Shown piece by piece: positions 9,773 to 20,152 of a stretch of 64,000 nt of DNA. The DNA comes from Chlamydiota bacterium (GTDB taxonomy: Bacteria; Chlamydiota; Chlamydiia; Chlamydiales; Rhabdochlamydiaceae): positions 1-64,000 of the forward strand of contig JABDCQ010000005.1 in NCBI GenBank assembly GCA_013288075.1, in the 5' to 3' direction. The number at the start of each line of letters is the position of its first letter. Within the stretch, counting starts at the first letter, position 1. The notes beneath the pieces were generated by a model, which saw only the letters and a list, made by a program, of their open reading frames with translations, was not told the DNA's origin and did not search any database. The position numbers and the translations under genes were made by a program.

Positions 9773-11137
9773 TTATTTTGTAGTTGCAAGAAGTTCGGGG
9801 AGAGGGGTCACAAGGGGCGCTCTTGAGATGTTGGCTCCGAGGGCTGATAGTTTTTCTACGATGTTTTCGTAGCCTCTATCGAGGTAATGGAGGCCTGAGA
9901 TTTGGCTCGTATCTGGTGCTAAAAGAGCTGCCATGACGTAGGCAAATCCGGCTCTTAGATCTGGGATAGCGATATCTTTTGCGTGAAGGGGCGTTGGGCC
10001 TTTAACAACGAGGCTGTGCCGAAAGTTTTGGGAAGCAAAGCGGCAGCAGGTATTTCCAAAGCATTGCGTGAAAAGCTCAATTTCTGCGCCCATTTGCTTA
10101 AGCTCTTCTGTATAGCCAAAACGATTTTCATAAACAGTTTCATGGATGATGGAGCTTCCTTGAGCTTGAGTAAGAAGGACAACAAAGGGTTGTTGCCAGT
10201 CGGTCATAAATCCGGGATGCACATCGGTTTCAATATGAAGACCTCCTTTTAAGGGGCCTTTATAGAAAAATTCTATTCCTGTCGCTTTTACGTTAAAGCC
10301 GCCGCCTACTTCTCTTAGCTTATTAAGGAAAGTGATCATATGAAGATGTTGAGCTCCTTCTACAAACACTTTTCCTTTTGTGCTAATCGCTGCCATTCCA
10401 AAAGAAGCCGCTTCAATACGGTCTGTAATGACGGTATGTTCTACATCATAGAATGTGGAGGCCTCTTGTATTTTTATTGTTCTATCAGCATCGATAGAAA
10501 TGATCACTCCTAATTTCTGTAAAAAGAGGATAAGATCGATCACTTCAGGTTCCATCGCTGCATTTTTGATAAGCGTTGTGCCTTTAGCTCTAGAAGCTGC
10601 AAGAATGCTATTTTCTGTAGCTCCAACAGAAGGATAAGGAAGTTCGATAACAGTTCCTTTTAATCCATTATGTGCGTGAGCAAAATAAGCCCCTTCTTTT
10701 TTCATTTCGCGGTATTCAATCACGGCTCCTAATTTTTCAAGAGCTTGGATATGAAAATCGATGGGTCTTTTCCCAATTTTGCATCCTCCCACTGTGGGAA
10801 TAATGATGTCTTCGTCTGTTCTTCCTAAAAGAGCTCCAATCATCAAAATGGGGATTCTATTCGATCCGCAAAAACGTTGGGGGACATAAACAGACTTAAG
10901 TTCTTTGGTGACAATTTCAATGACGCCTTCAGCTCTATCCCAATGCACTTCCGATCCAATTTCTTGGCAAAGTTCGATGGTGATTTCTACTTCAGCAATG
11001 TTGGGGACATTATAAAATGTACATCTTTTATCGGTGAGCAAAGAGGCAACAAGAAGTTTTGTGATCGCATTTTTTGCCCCAGCAGCTTTTATAGATCCTT
11101 CTAGAGGAACTCCACCTTTAATTTTAAGAATGTCCAT
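9773..11137 (-). CDS. murA: UDP-N-acetylglucosamine 1-carboxyvinyltransferase
   Basis: MDILKIKGGVPLEGSIKAAGAKNAITKLLVASLLT; HPGFMTDWQQPFVVLLTQAQG; DLRAGFAYVMAALLA. Confidence 0.96.
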   Translation of the reverse strand: MDILKIKGGVPLEGSIKAAGAKNAITKLLVASLLTDKRCTFYNVPNIAEVEITIELCQEIGSEVHWDRAEGVIEIVTKELKSVYVPQRFCGSNRIPILMIGALLGRTDEDIIIPTVGGCKIGKRPIDFHIQALEKLGAVIEYREMKKEGAYFAHAHNGLKGTVIELPYPSVGATENSILAASRAKGTTLIKNAAMEPEVIDLILFLQKLGVIISIDADRTIKIQEASTFYDVEHTVITDRIEAASFGMAAISTKGKVFVEGAQHLHMITFLNKLREVGGGFNVKATGIEFFYKGPLKGGLHIETDVHPGFMTDWQQPFVVLLTQAQGSSIIHETVYENRFGYTEELKQMGAEIELFTQCFGNTCCRFASQNFRHSLVVKGPTPLHAKDIAIPDLRAGFAYVMAALLAPDTSQISGLHYLDRGYENIVEKLSALGANISRAPLVTPLPELLATTK

Positions 11138-11173
11138 TTTCTCTCCCGCGTTTCTTTTCTTATAAAGCTTTTC

Positions 11174-12268
11174 TTAAATAGCTTCCACAAGAAGTTGCTT
11201 TGTAAATTTGATTATATCTTTGTCTTTTTGCTTAAGAGAAAGAGGGAGAAGACTTTTAAGCTGGGCATCAGAGGAGATGTAATGAAGCGCAAGCTTTTCA
11301 TGAGATTTAAAGTGCTGTTCATGGAGTTTTAAAGCTACCCACCCCATTGTTTTACGCGCATTGATTTCTACAATGGGTTGCAGAAGAATTTTGCAAGGAA
11401 TTGTGTTTTGCTGATAGAGCATGGCATCAATGCCTACATTGCCAAAATACCCTAAGGCGGCAATTTTTTTAAGCGCTTGCTTAGCAACAGATAGATGCTC
11501 TTCTAAATAGGGGAAGTATAATCCAAAGTAAGCTGGAACATCTCCTACGCGGTTGGTTAAGTAACGTCCTTTTGCATCATTTTCACAAATGGTTACTCCC
11601 ACATATTCTATTTTTCCTTTAGGATGAATTTCCCATTGCGTACTAAAATCAAGAAGTCTAGTTACCCAGGGCTCTGCAATAACAGGTCTTTGCATTTTCC
11701 ATTCTTTACTCAAGAACTGCATGATTTTTTGTGTATTAAGAGGCGTTAAGGGATCAATATGCAAATGTCCCTTCCCAGATACTCCAAAGCAGGTTTTTAA
11801 AACGGCTGGGGCTTTAAGCTTGGCAAGCCACTTCATGGCTTCTTCTTCAGAATAAAGCAGACTTGCTCCTGGAAGTTTAGGGCTGCATTGAAAGGAAAAC
11901 TCTTTAGAATTTACTTTTTTTGTTATTTCCCAAGAGGGCATATCGTAGTGTAGATGATGAATATGCGCCCAATCTGCGACACTTCTTGAAGCGCCCCAAG
12001 ATTCGATGCGGTAAGCTCCAAGCTCGTCTGCATGATTTAGCAGATGAAGTTTAGGCGCTGTGATTTTTAGGGATGCGAGTGTTTGCCAAAATTCTTCCTC
12101 AGGTTCATGCGTGACTAGAACTCCATCTCCTGGTTCTGCATAGAGGAAAGGAAGAAATTGAAGCTGGAGAAAAATTTGGTGTTTCTCAAAAGTTTTTTCA
12201 AGGGGAATTGTTTTATTTTCAGCAATTTCCCATTCGAAGTTTGTGTTGGCAACGTGAAGTCTGTTCAT
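11174..12268 (-). CDS. ATP-grasp superfamily protein of unknown specificity
   Basis: APAVLKTCFGVSGKGHLHI, RPVIAEPWVTRLLDFSTQWEI, YFGNVGIDAML...LLQPIVEINARKTMGW. The ORF-track start (12487) overlaps the divergent ddl gene; MNRLHVANTNFEWE (ATG at 12268) or MQTKKNR (12316) is more plausible. Confidence 0.75.
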   Translation of the reverse strand: MNRLHVANTNFEWEIAENKTIPLEKTFEKHQIFLQLQFLPFLYAEPGDGVLVTHEPEEEFWQTLASLKITAPKLHLLNHADELGAYRIESWGASRSVADWAHIHHLHYDMPSWEITKKVNSKEFSFQCSPKLPGASLLYSEEEAMKWLAKLKAPAVLKTCFGVSGKGHLHIDPLTPLNTQKIMQFLSKEWKMQRPVIAEPWVTRLLDFSTQWEIHPKGKIEYVGVTICENDAKGRYLTNRVGDVPAYFGLYFPYLEEHLSVAKQALKKIAALGYFGNVGIDAMLYQQNTIPCKILLQPIVEINARKTMGWVALKLHEQHFKSHEKLALHYISSDAQLKSLLPLSLKQKDKDIIKFTKQLLVEAI

Positions 12269-12356
12269 GCTTTTAACTTGATGTTCCACTTTTAATCGAT
12301 TTTTTTTTGTCTGCATTATATAATCAAGAGTGAAATACGCACCACGGTAAAAAAAT

Positions 12357-13460
12357 ATGATTAAGAAAATAAAAGTGGGAATTCTTTTTGGAGGAAAGTC
12401 TGCAGAGCATGAGATCTCTTTACTTTCTGCAAAAAATGTGATCGCCGCCCTCGATCCAAATAAATATGAAGTTGTTCTTGTAGGCATTGATAAAAATGGA
12501 GAGTGGCATTTAAGAGATGCTTATAAGTTTCTTATTCATGCGGATAATCCAAAATTGATTCATCTAGATACTCCTATAGAGAATGTCGCACTGATCCCTC
12601 AAGAAAATAGAGAGTCTCTTGTACGGTTATCGGGAAGAGGGCCCGCAGAATCACTCGATATTGTGTTCCCTATTCTTCATGGAACATACGGAGAAGATGG
12701 CACAGTCCAAGGGCTGCTTAAAATGGCAAATATTGCTTTTGTCGGGGCGGGCGTTTTAGGTTCTGCTATTGGAATGGATAAAGATGTCATGAAAAGACTT
12801 CTTCGCGATGCATCCATTCCGACTGCAAAGTTTTTTTCTTTTACGCATGCTAATAAAGAAGAAATCTTCTTTAAAGATCTTGAGGAAAAATTAGGCGTTC
12901 CTTTTTTTGTAAAACCTGCAAATTTAGGATCTTCTGTAGGAATTAGTAAAGTTAAAGAAGAAAGCCAGTTTAAAAAAGCCATCGATGACGCATTTATGTA
13001 CGATCGCAAAATTGTCATCGAAGAATTTATTGCAGGAAGAGAAATTGAATGTTCGGTGCTTGGAAATGAGCATCCTGTAGTGTCTCTTCCAGGCGAAGTC
13101 ATTCCTCTGCATGAATTTTATTCTTACGAAGCTAAATATTTAGATGATCAAGGAGCGCTATTTAATATCCCTGCTGATCTAGATAAAGAGATGATTGAGA
13201 AGCTGCAGGATCTTGCCAAAAAAGCTTACCAAGTTCTTTGCTGTGAAGGAATGGCTAGGGTGGATTTTTTTGTTACCCAAGAGGGTAAGATTTATGTAAA
13301 TGAGATCAATACGATTCCCGGCTTTACAAATATTAGTATGTATCCAAAGCTTTGGGAAGTAAGTGGTTTGCCTTATAAGGACTTAATTGATAAACTAATC
13401 GCTTTGGCAATGGATAGACATGCCAAAGAAAGTGCGCTTAAAACACATGTAACCACATAA
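12357..13460 (+). CDS. ddl: D-alanine--D-alanine ligase, stand-alone
   Basis: [74 protein letters not shown]. Confidence 0.96.
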   Translation: MIKKIKVGILFGGKSAEHEISLLSAKNVIAALDPNKYEVVLVGIDKNGEWHLRDAYKFLIHADNPKLIHLDTPIENVALIPQENRESLVRLSGRGPAESLDIVFPILHGTYGEDGTVQGLLKMANIAFVGAGVLGSAIGMDKDVMKRLLRDASIPTAKFFSFTHANKEEIFFKDLEEKLGVPFFVKPANLGSSVGISKVKEESQFKKAIDDAFMYDRKIVIEEFIAGREIECSVLGNEHPVVSLPGEVIPLHEFYSYEAKYLDDQGALFNIPADLDKEMIEKLQDLAKKAYQVLCCEGMARVDFFVTQEGKIYVNEINTIPGFTNISMYPKLWEVSGLPYKDLIDKLIALAMDRHAKESALKTHVTT

Positions 13461-13464
13461 TAAT

Positions 13465-13971
13465 ATGGAAAAAAATATCATTAAATTTCCCTTTGTAAGA
13501 GTGGGTATCGGACAAGATAGTCACAGATTTTTGTCTTCTGATTCTACCAAACCTTGTGTCATTGGAGGGCTTATTTTTGAAGAGGAAGCAGGCCTTTCTG
13601 CCGATTCTGATGGCGATGTGGTTTTTCACGCTATTTGTAACGCGATTACTTCTCTAACAGGTATTCCTATTTTAGGGGGAATTGCTATAGAACTTTGTCA
13701 TAAAGATGGGATTACCGATTCTCAGGTGTATTTAGAAAAAGCTTTAGAAACACTAGGAAAGCAAAAAATACAGCACGTAGCTTTAACCATTGAAGGCAAA
13801 AGACCGAGACTTCAAGCTAAAAATCTTGAAATGCGCCAAAAAATTGCCTCAGTGATGAAGCTAGATGTCTCTCAGGTTGGCCTTACAGCCACATCTGGCG
13901 ATGGCCTTACAGACTTCGGCTGCGGCGACGGCATCCAATGCTTCTGCATCCTCACCACTCAAGAATTATGA
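13465..13971 (+). CDS. ispF: 2-C-methyl-D-erythritol 2,4-cyclodiphosphate synthase
   Basis: [46 protein letters not shown]. Confidence 0.93.
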   Translation: MEKNIIKFPFVRVGIGQDSHRFLSSDSTKPCVIGGLIFEEEAGLSADSDGDVVFHAICNAITSLTGIPILGGIAIELCHKDGITDSQVYLEKALETLGKQKIQHVALTIEGKRPRLQAKNLEMRQKIASVMKLDVSQVGLTATSGDGLTDFGCGDGIQCFCILTTQEL

Positions 13972-14187
13972 ATTATGAAGGATGAATTATGAAAGAAGAA
14001 TAAGAGAGGCCTTTTTCTTTTCTTTCTTCCCTCTGTGTGCTCTGTGATCTCTGTGGTAAAAAATTTATCGCAGAGTATTGTATCTAACGTGCTAGCATAT
14101 TTTTAACCACAGAGATCACAGAGCACACAGAGGAAAGAAAGAAAAAACGCTCTCTCTTTTTTTCATAATTCATAATTCATCTTTCAT
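13964..14187. repeat. Nested inverted repeat, family A copy A2 (loop class 3) inside ATTATGAATTATGAA outer arms
   Basis: gaattatgaattatgaa...ccctctgtgtgctctgtgatctctgtggt...aaccacagagatcacagagcacacagagg...ttcataattcataattcat. Confidence 0.92.
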
Positions 14188-14195
14188 GCTTTTCT

Positions 14196-15239
14196 TTAGT
14201 AGACGTCGAAGAGGAGGCGCTTTTCTTTGCGCAGCGCCTTGAGGAAGGCTTTGGCTTCATCGTCTTGCATGGAGCCTTTTTCTTTAGCTATTTGATGGAG
14301 GGTTGCTTCTACGTCTTTAGCCATAGGATCGGCATCTCCGCAAACATAAAGAATGGCGCCTTCTTGGATCCACTCCCAGATGCCCTGTCCCTGATGATAG
14401 ATCTTATGTTGTACGTAGTGCTTTTCTTCCTGATCTCTTGAAAAAGCCAAATCTAGACGCAGTTTTCCTTGTGATTCAGCGCTAAGCCAGAAATCTTCAT
14501 AAAGGAAGTCAGAGGCCCTATTGCGCTCTCCAAAAAAGAGCCAATGCTTGCCTTGAGCCTCAAGCTTTAAGCGTTCTTGCATGAATGCTCTAAAGGGAGC
14601 TACTCCCGTACCAGGCCCAATCATGATAATAGGGGTGTTATGGTCTTCTGGCAGTGTGAAGTCTTTGGCTGATTGTACATATAATGGAATAGGTGTTTCT
14701 TCTTTTTTTGCAAGATGGCAAAGAAAGTGACTTGCAACTCCATATTGGATCTGTCCATTTTCTTCATATTGAGATAATGCTACAGTTAGGTGTACTTCAT
14801 CTGGATGTTCTTTAAGAGAAGAAGCTATAGAGTAAAAACGGGGAAGCAAAGGGGAGAATTTTTTACAAAGCTCTTCAAGAGGGGTATTTTTGGTATTAAG
14901 TTCTTTTAAGAAATCAATGCGGGAGAGGTTTGTTTTAGTTGTTATAAACTCTCTTAAGGAAAGAATTTTTTCAGATCTAGGATCCTTAATGATTTCATTT
15001 CCTGTAGCTTTAATTGTGGTAAGAATTTTTTCTACAGATAGGGGATTGTTTTCAGCATAAATAGCAACAGAATCGCCTACTTTAAACTCGAGTCCAGAGT
15101 CTTTAAGCTCCAAAGAAAGATGGTATGTTTTTTTTGTCGATCCCTCTTTAGTCAAAGAAAACCTATCTTTTATCTTGGAGATAAAAGGATTGAGCCTATC
15201 GACTTTTTTCTTATTCGGATCTAAAATATTCATGGACAT
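14196..15239 (-). CDS. cysJ: Flavoprotein reductase of the sulfite reductase/CysJ-like FNR family
   Basis: LPRFYSIASSL (FAD), MIGPGTGVAPFRAFMQER, WLFFGERNRASDFLYEDF, LYVCGDADPMAKDVEATL. Next to ispF as in Chlamydia (CT434/CT435). Confidence 0.85.
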   Translation of the reverse strand: MSMNILDPNKKKVDRLNPFISKIKDRFSLTKEGSTKKTYHLSLELKDSGLEFKVGDSVAIYAENNPLSVEKILTTIKATGNEIIKDPRSEKILSLREFITTKTNLSRIDFLKELNTKNTPLEELCKKFSPLLPRFYSIASSLKEHPDEVHLTVALSQYEENGQIQYGVASHFLCHLAKKEETPIPLYVQSAKDFTLPEDHNTPIIMIGPGTGVAPFRAFMQERLKLEAQGKHWLFFGERNRASDFLYEDFWLSAESQGKLRLDLAFSRDQEEKHYVQHKIYHQGQGIWEWIQEGAILYVCGDADPMAKDVEATLHQIAKEKGSMQDDEAKAFLKALRKEKRLLFDVY

Positions 15240-15271
15240 AAGTTAATTGGTTAATGTATTTATACAAGTAT

Positions 15272-15394
15272 ATGATTCTTATTTATTTTATCCTTTTTTC
15301 CCTTTTCGCAGGCTGTGCTAGCACAGGCTATCAGCCTCTCTATATTATTTCTGAGGAAAAGGTTCCTCAGGTAAACGATAAAGATCTACGCTAA
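15272..15394 (+). CDS. Predicted 40-aa lipoprotein
   Basis: Manual translation: [40 protein letters not shown]; lipobox-like LFAGC. Below the ORF-track length cutoff; divergent from cysJ, 9-nt convergent overlap with the gltX stop. Confidence 0.6.
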   Translation: MILIYFILFSLFAGCASTGYQPLYIISEEKVPQVNDKDLR

Positions 15395-16888
15395 GAGTTC
15401 TTTACCGTCGCGCTTGTTCCAAGCTTTTGTTAAAACATCCATTTTTTTATTGGAAATTCCGCCTAAATAGTCTATGGCGCCTAAAAATCTAGCGCGCGTT
15501 CTATCTTTGCCTAAAATTTCTACTGCTTCAAAAATAGGGGGTCCGTGTTTTTTGCCTGTAAGGGATCCGTATAAAAGAGGGATAATCACTTTTTTCATAT
15601 TTACCCCAAACATCTCTGCAATTTCATGCGAGGCTTTTTCAATCCCTGCTTTTCCCCAGTTTTCTTGTTCATCCAAACTCCAGATGAAGGGCTGAATGAT
15701 AAAGGCGGCTTTTTCTTTGGTAAGCTGCTGAGGGCATAGAAGCTCGTCTGTATAGCCAATATGATTGATGAAAAAGAAGCTGCAAAGCTCCATAAATTCG
15801 CCAAATGTCTTGATGCGCGTATGGCAAAGAGGCATGAGTTTTTGCATAAAAGCATCGTTAAAGCTCCACGCTTTAATTCTATCCCATAGCTTGTCTTCAG
15901 AAATTGTATTAATGAGATATTGCTGATTTAGCCAATCGAGTTTTTGGGTGTCAAAAAAGGCTCCCGATACGCCAATTCTTTTGGGATCGAATCCTTTAAT
16001 GATTTCTTCTACCGAGTAGATCTCTTTTTCTTCTGTCATGCTATAGCCCATAAGCGTTAAAAAGTTTTTGAACGCTTCGGGAAGGTAACCACTATCTCTA
16101 TAGTAGAAAATAGAGGTGGGATTTTTTCTTTTAGAAAGTTTTTTTCCATCTTTTCCTAAAAGAAGAGGCATATGCATAAATGTAGGGGGTGTCCATCCAA
16201 AAGATTCATAGAGAAGGATGTGTTTAGGGGTTGAGCTCATCCACTCATCTCCACGAATCACGTGGGTGATTTCCATTAAATGGTCATCGACAACGTTAGC
16301 AAGGTGATAGGTAGGAAATCCATCTGATTTTAAAAGAATTTGGTCGTCGATATCGGCCCAAGGTGCTGTAAGTCTTCCCTTAATTCCGTCTTCGTATACG
16401 CATTCTCCTGTTAAAGGGACTTTTAAGCGTACAACGTAAGGCTGTCCTTCCTTTTCTCTTTTTTCAACTTCTTCTATCGTCAAATTTCTGTAGCGTCTGT
16501 CATAGCCAACTCTTGTGCCTAATTTCGCGCTCATTTCGCGCATTTCAGCTAATTCTTCAGCTGTGGCAAAGCATTTGTAGGCTTTTCCGTTATCAAGAAG
16601 CATTTGGCAATATTTTTGGTAAATTTCTGTTCGCTCGGATTGTCTGTAAGGCCCAAAAGGTCCACCGATATCTGGACCCTCATCCCATTCAATCTCTGCC
16701 CATTTCAATGCTTTGTAAATATTTTCTTCGTATTCAGGGCGAGAGCGAGAGCGGTCGGTGTCTTCGATTCTTAAAATAAATTTTCCACCAAAATGGCGTG
16801 CAAAAATTAAATTGAATAATGCCATGTAGGCTGTTCCTACATGAGGATCGCCTGTAGGAGAGGGAGCTATGCGTACGCGAACTGTCAT
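15386..16888 (-). CDS. gltX: Glutamate--tRNA ligase
   Basis: [49 protein letters not shown]. Confidence 0.97.
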   Translation of the reverse strand: MTVRVRIAPSPTGDPHVGTAYMALFNLIFARHFGGKFILRIEDTDRSRSRPEYEENIYKALKWAEIEWDEGPDIGGPFGPYRQSERTEIYQKYCQMLLDNGKAYKCFATAEELAEMREMSAKLGTRVGYDRRYRNLTIEEVEKREKEGQPYVVRLKVPLTGECVYEDGIKGRLTAPWADIDDQILLKSDGFPTYHLANVVDDHLMEITHVIRGDEWMSSTPKHILLYESFGWTPPTFMHMPLLLGKDGKKLSKRKNPTSIFYYRDSGYLPEAFKNFLTLMGYSMTEEKEIYSVEEIIKGFDPKRIGVSGAFFDTQKLDWLNQQYLINTISEDKLWDRIKAWSFNDAFMQKLMPLCHTRIKTFGEFMELCSFFFINHIGYTDELLCPQQLTKEKAAFIIQPFIWSLDEQENWGKAGIEKASHEIAEMFGVNMKKVIIPLLYGSLTGKKHGPPIFEAVEILGKDRTRARFLGAIDYLGGISNKKMDVLTKAWNKRDGKELLA

Positions 16889-16998
16889 AAAAATATCTCA
16901 GGGTAGTTTCTTTGATAGGTATTTTCTCCTGTTATCGATTAGATTTCAAGTAAAATACCACTAGCTAATAAACATAATTTAACTGAGAGATTTTTTAT

Positions 16999-17128
16999 TT
17001 TCTCTCTTTCTTCCTCTGTGGTTTCTTCCCTCTGTGGTTTATATCTTAGCTAAGCTTAAAGATGCAAAAGGCTTGCATTTTTTTTTAACCACAGAGACAA
17101 GAAACCACAGAGGAAGAGAAGAGAGAAA
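16999..17128. repeat. Family A inverted repeat, copy A3 (loop class 2)
   Basis: tctctctttcttcctctgtggtttcttccctctgtggttt ... aaccacagagacaagaaaccacagaggaagagaagaga. Confidence 0.93.
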
Positions 17129-17143
17129 ATTCTCTTTGTGGTT

Positions 17144-19108
17144 TTATTGGGAGGCGGCGCATTTTTGCTCGGGTTGCATGAGGAGGATGAGGTCCTTCAT
17201 GATGTTGAGAGATTCTCCGAGTTGGAGATCTACTTGTCCATAAATTTCTGTTGGCTCTGCGCTAGCGTCTTTCTTTTTAAGCTCTTTTAAGAGGCTTTGA
17301 TAGTTCGTGTTAAGGTTAATGCGTTCTTTAGAGTTATTGCTTAAAATTTGGAGGTACGGCTTATAAGTTGTGAGTACTTTTTGCATATTAAACTTATAAA
17401 GACGCTGAATTTGTGCTCTATGCATAGGAGAGATGTCTGATAGGTCATCTTCGAAACTTGGAGGGATCTGATCGTTTTCTACGGGGAATTTGGCAAATCT
17501 TTCTCCAATTTCAAGCTCAGAGAAGATGCCAGGGACTACGATATCTGCTGATACCCCTTTAAGTTGGGGCGTTTTACCAGAAACAGTGTAGTATCTGCCT
17601 CTTGTCACTTTAAATTCGCCTTTAGGGTTCACTTTTCCGTAGTTTGCAGATTCAAGCGTAAAGGTTTGAAAGGTGCCTTTTCCAAAGGTTTCAGGATCCC
17701 CTACAACAAGGGCTCTTCCGTAGTCTTGAAGAGTTTGGGCTACAATTTCTGCAGCGGATGCAGACGCTCTATTAGTAAGTACTAAAAGAGGCCCATCCCA
17801 AGCTGTTTTTCCTTCAATGTTGCGCAGTTTTTGCACAACACCTGTATTATCCATTACAGAAACAACAACGCCCCTTGAAATAAAAAGACCTGTGACAGTC
17901 ACAGCTTGAGGAAGTAACCCTCCTCCATTATTTCTTAGGTCTAAGATGATTCCTTTAACATGATGTTCGCTTTGAAGTTTAGCTATAGCATTTGCTAAAT
18001 CCTTTGAAGAAGAGGTGTTTTCATCTTGATAGAAGGAGAAGAGTTTTAATATCCCAATCACTCCATCGCCGTAAGGTTCGTGGCTAAATTCGTAGCGCGA
18101 TTCTTTTAAAACAACTTCATCGCGAATAATTTCAATATCAAGTTTTTCTTCTTGTTTTGTCTCGCCATTTGTGATTTCTCTAAGAATTGTTAGGTTTGCA
18201 GAGGTTCCTTGTGCGCCGCGAATATATTCGACAGCTTCAGTAATTTCCATTCCCACAACAGGCTCTCCATTAACAGCGATAATTTTGTCTCCAAGTTTGA
18301 GTTTATTGCTGAGTTGCGCAGGACTTCCTTCTAAAATACGCATGATTGTAAATCCATTAAGATCATCGCGCAACTGCGCTCCAATACCAAATAAGCGCTG
18401 TTGAACTTGAATCATAAACTGATTTGCTTCGGAAGGAGTGAAATAAGCTGTATGAGAATCTAAAGCAGAGCTAACAGATTTTAAAACGTTTGCAAGGATA
18501 AGTTGTTTTTTTTCTGTAGCAGATTTGGCTATAAGTTCTTCTTCCCTATTGAACCTTCTTTTGCTAAGTCTTTGAAGAAATTGTTGTTTTGTATCTTCGC
18601 TAATTTTTGCTGCAGCTTCTAATTGAAGGGCTTTTATTCTTTCGAGGCGTACAAGAAGTTCTTCTTCTGATTTGACCCATTTAAGCTCTTTAAATTCGGA
18701 ATGATCTACATTTTTTGGAAGATTGGCTAAGTTGATTTTTCTTTCGAGGTTATTGCGTCTTTGAATGGTTTTAATTAGGGTTTCGTGAATTTCTTCAAAA
18801 GTGGAAAAGTCTTCTTGCTTGCAGGCGTTTAATGTCTTTTTTAAGAGATCGGCAGATGGTTCTGTCCACGCAAGTACTTCACTTTCAATGAAATACGTTT
18901 TTAAGGGATCTATTTCCTCTAGGTAATTTTGCATGGCTCTTTTCAAAATTTCGTCATTTAAGGCCTGATGGGAGACGTGCGCTTTTAGAATTTCTTCTAT
19001 TTTTACCCTGGTATCTCGAGGGGTAAGCGTAGGGGGCTTAGCATCGCAAAAGGGCGTGGCGGAGAGCAAAAAGATGAAAAGTAGACAAAAGGATCTAAAT
19101 AGGGACAT
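17144..19108 (-). CDS. tsp: Tail-specific C-terminal processing protease (S41) with signal peptide and PDZ domain
   Basis: N-terminal signal; PDZ GFTIMRILEGSPAQLSNKLKLGDKIIAVNG; GIILDLRNNGGGLLPQAV; VLTNRASASAAEIVAQTLQDYGRALVVGD (Ser/Lys dyad region). Confidence 0.95.
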   Translation of the reverse strand: MSLFRSFCLLFIFLLSATPFCDAKPPTLTPRDTRVKIEEILKAHVSHQALNDEILKRAMQNYLEEIDPLKTYFIESEVLAWTEPSADLLKKTLNACKQEDFSTFEEIHETLIKTIQRRNNLERKINLANLPKNVDHSEFKELKWVKSEEELLVRLERIKALQLEAAAKISEDTKQQFLQRLSKRRFNREEELIAKSATEKKQLILANVLKSVSSALDSHTAYFTPSEANQFMIQVQQRLFGIGAQLRDDLNGFTIMRILEGSPAQLSNKLKLGDKIIAVNGEPVVGMEITEAVEYIRGAQGTSANLTILREITNGETKQEEKLDIEIIRDEVVLKESRYEFSHEPYGDGVIGILKLFSFYQDENTSSSKDLANAIAKLQSEHHVKGIILDLRNNGGGLLPQAVTVTGLFISRGVVVSVMDNTGVVQKLRNIEGKTAWDGPLLVLTNRASASAAEIVAQTLQDYGRALVVGDPETFGKGTFQTFTLESANYGKVNPKGEFKVTRGRYYTVSGKTPQLKGVSADIVVPGIFSELEIGERFAKFPVENDQIPPSFEDDLSDISPMHRAQIQRLYKFNMQKVLTTYKPYLQILSNNSKERINLNTNYQSLLKELKKKDASAEPTEIYGQVDLQLGESLNIMKDLILLMQPEQKCAASQ

Positions 19109-19447
19109 TTTTACCTCAAAAAAACAAGCAAATTGCTAATTGGGAGCATACGAAAATGTGTTTGTTTAATGCTATGAAAAAAGGTTTGATATACACTCAA
19201 GTTTTTGATGTTAAATGTGTTAAGTATAAATTTTAGAGATATAGTAATAAAAAAATAAAGAGCTTCCAAAAAGGGGGTTGATTTCAATTAGTTATATGTG
19301 AAATAATAAATATCCTAAGAAGAGATAATTTACTAAATAAATAAAAACCCAGAAAAACCTCAACTTAGGGGTTTAATTAATAAAATAAAAATAATTGGTA
19401 AATATCCAAGTTAAAAAAATTTTTGTTAATTTTAGGAGGAAATAAAA

Positions 19448-19903
19448 ATGGAACAAGAAAATAAAGAGAGCATGGGCGCATGCTGCGGGACACCTCATAA
19501 GAGGGTCGTCTCCATCACAGAAGCTGCTCGTATTAATAATGTAACTCGTCAAGCTATTTACGTGGCTATTAAACAAAGAAAGCTTAAAGCATCTAAAGAC
19601 TCAACGCGTTGGACAATTGATCTAGATGATCTAGAAGCCTATCGCCGTCAAAAATATTCGAGAACAAAGTCAATGTTCCAAGGCGAACTTTTGTTTGATA
19701 ACCATAAAGGATATTATTCTGTGAACCAAGCTGCAAAAGCTCTTGGTGTTCCTGCGCAAAAGATCTATTACGCTACACGCGTAGGTCTTCTTAAAGCGTC
19801 TCGTAAGGGTGCTGCGTGGGTTATCCACACAACAGATATCGAAGGATATAGAGAAAACTATCTTAAGAAACAACAGCTTATGGAAACTCCAGAAGCTCTC
19901 TAG
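19448..19903 (+). CDS. euo: EUO-like DNA-binding regulator with two excisionase/MerR-type HTH modules
   Basis: RVVSITEAARINNVTRQAIYVAIKQRKLKASKDSTRWTIDLDDLEAYRR and YYSVNQAAKALGVPAQKIYYATRVGLLKASRKGAAWVIHTTDIEGYRE; located before recJ as in Chlamydia (CT446-CT447). RBS aggagg upstream. Confidence 0.92.
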   Translation: MEQENKESMGACCGTPHKRVVSITEAARINNVTRQAIYVAIKQRKLKASKDSTRWTIDLDDLEAYRRQKYSRTKSMFQGELLFDNHKGYYSVNQAAKALGVPAQKIYYATRVGLLKASRKGAAWVIHTTDIEGYRENYLKKQQLMETPEAL

Positions 19904-19983
19904 TACTTAAGTAAGTAGTTTTGTAGTCATGAACGGTGAGTAATTTATTACTCATCGTTTTTTTTTGAACAAAGAGAGTTAAA

Positions 19984-20117
19984 TCTCTCTCTCTTTCTCT
20001 TCTCTGTGGTTTCTTGTCTCTGTGGTTAATTCTTTGGCTAACGCTTGAGTGCACAAAGACTTGCATTTTTTTAACCACAGAGACAAGAAACCACAGAGAA
20101 GAGAAAGAGAGAGAGAA
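19984..20117. repeat. Family A inverted repeat, copy A4 (loop class 2)
   Basis: tctctctctttctcttctctgtggtttcttgtctctgtggtt ... aaccacagagacaagaaaccacagagaagagaaagagagaga. Confidence 0.95.
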
Positions 20118-20152
20118 AAAATTAACTTCTCCTTGTTGTCTTGTCCTCTTTG

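Noticed and set aside
9535-9789. N-terminal extension of the KamA-like ORF (MQLQNKQREYFSLSLSLFLPLWFLVSVVYI...)
   Set aside because: It translates family A repeat A1; the conserved-looking sequence starts at MGNWRQ (9534).
12677-13112. Minus-strand ORFs of 141 and 62 aa within ddl
   Set aside because: Shadow ORFs opposite a clearly conserved ligase gene.
17034-17243. 69-aa ORF crossing repeat A3
   Set aside because: Translation of repeat arms (FFLTTETRNHRGREERK); the same peptide-like strings recur at other repeat copies, so it is a repeat artefact.
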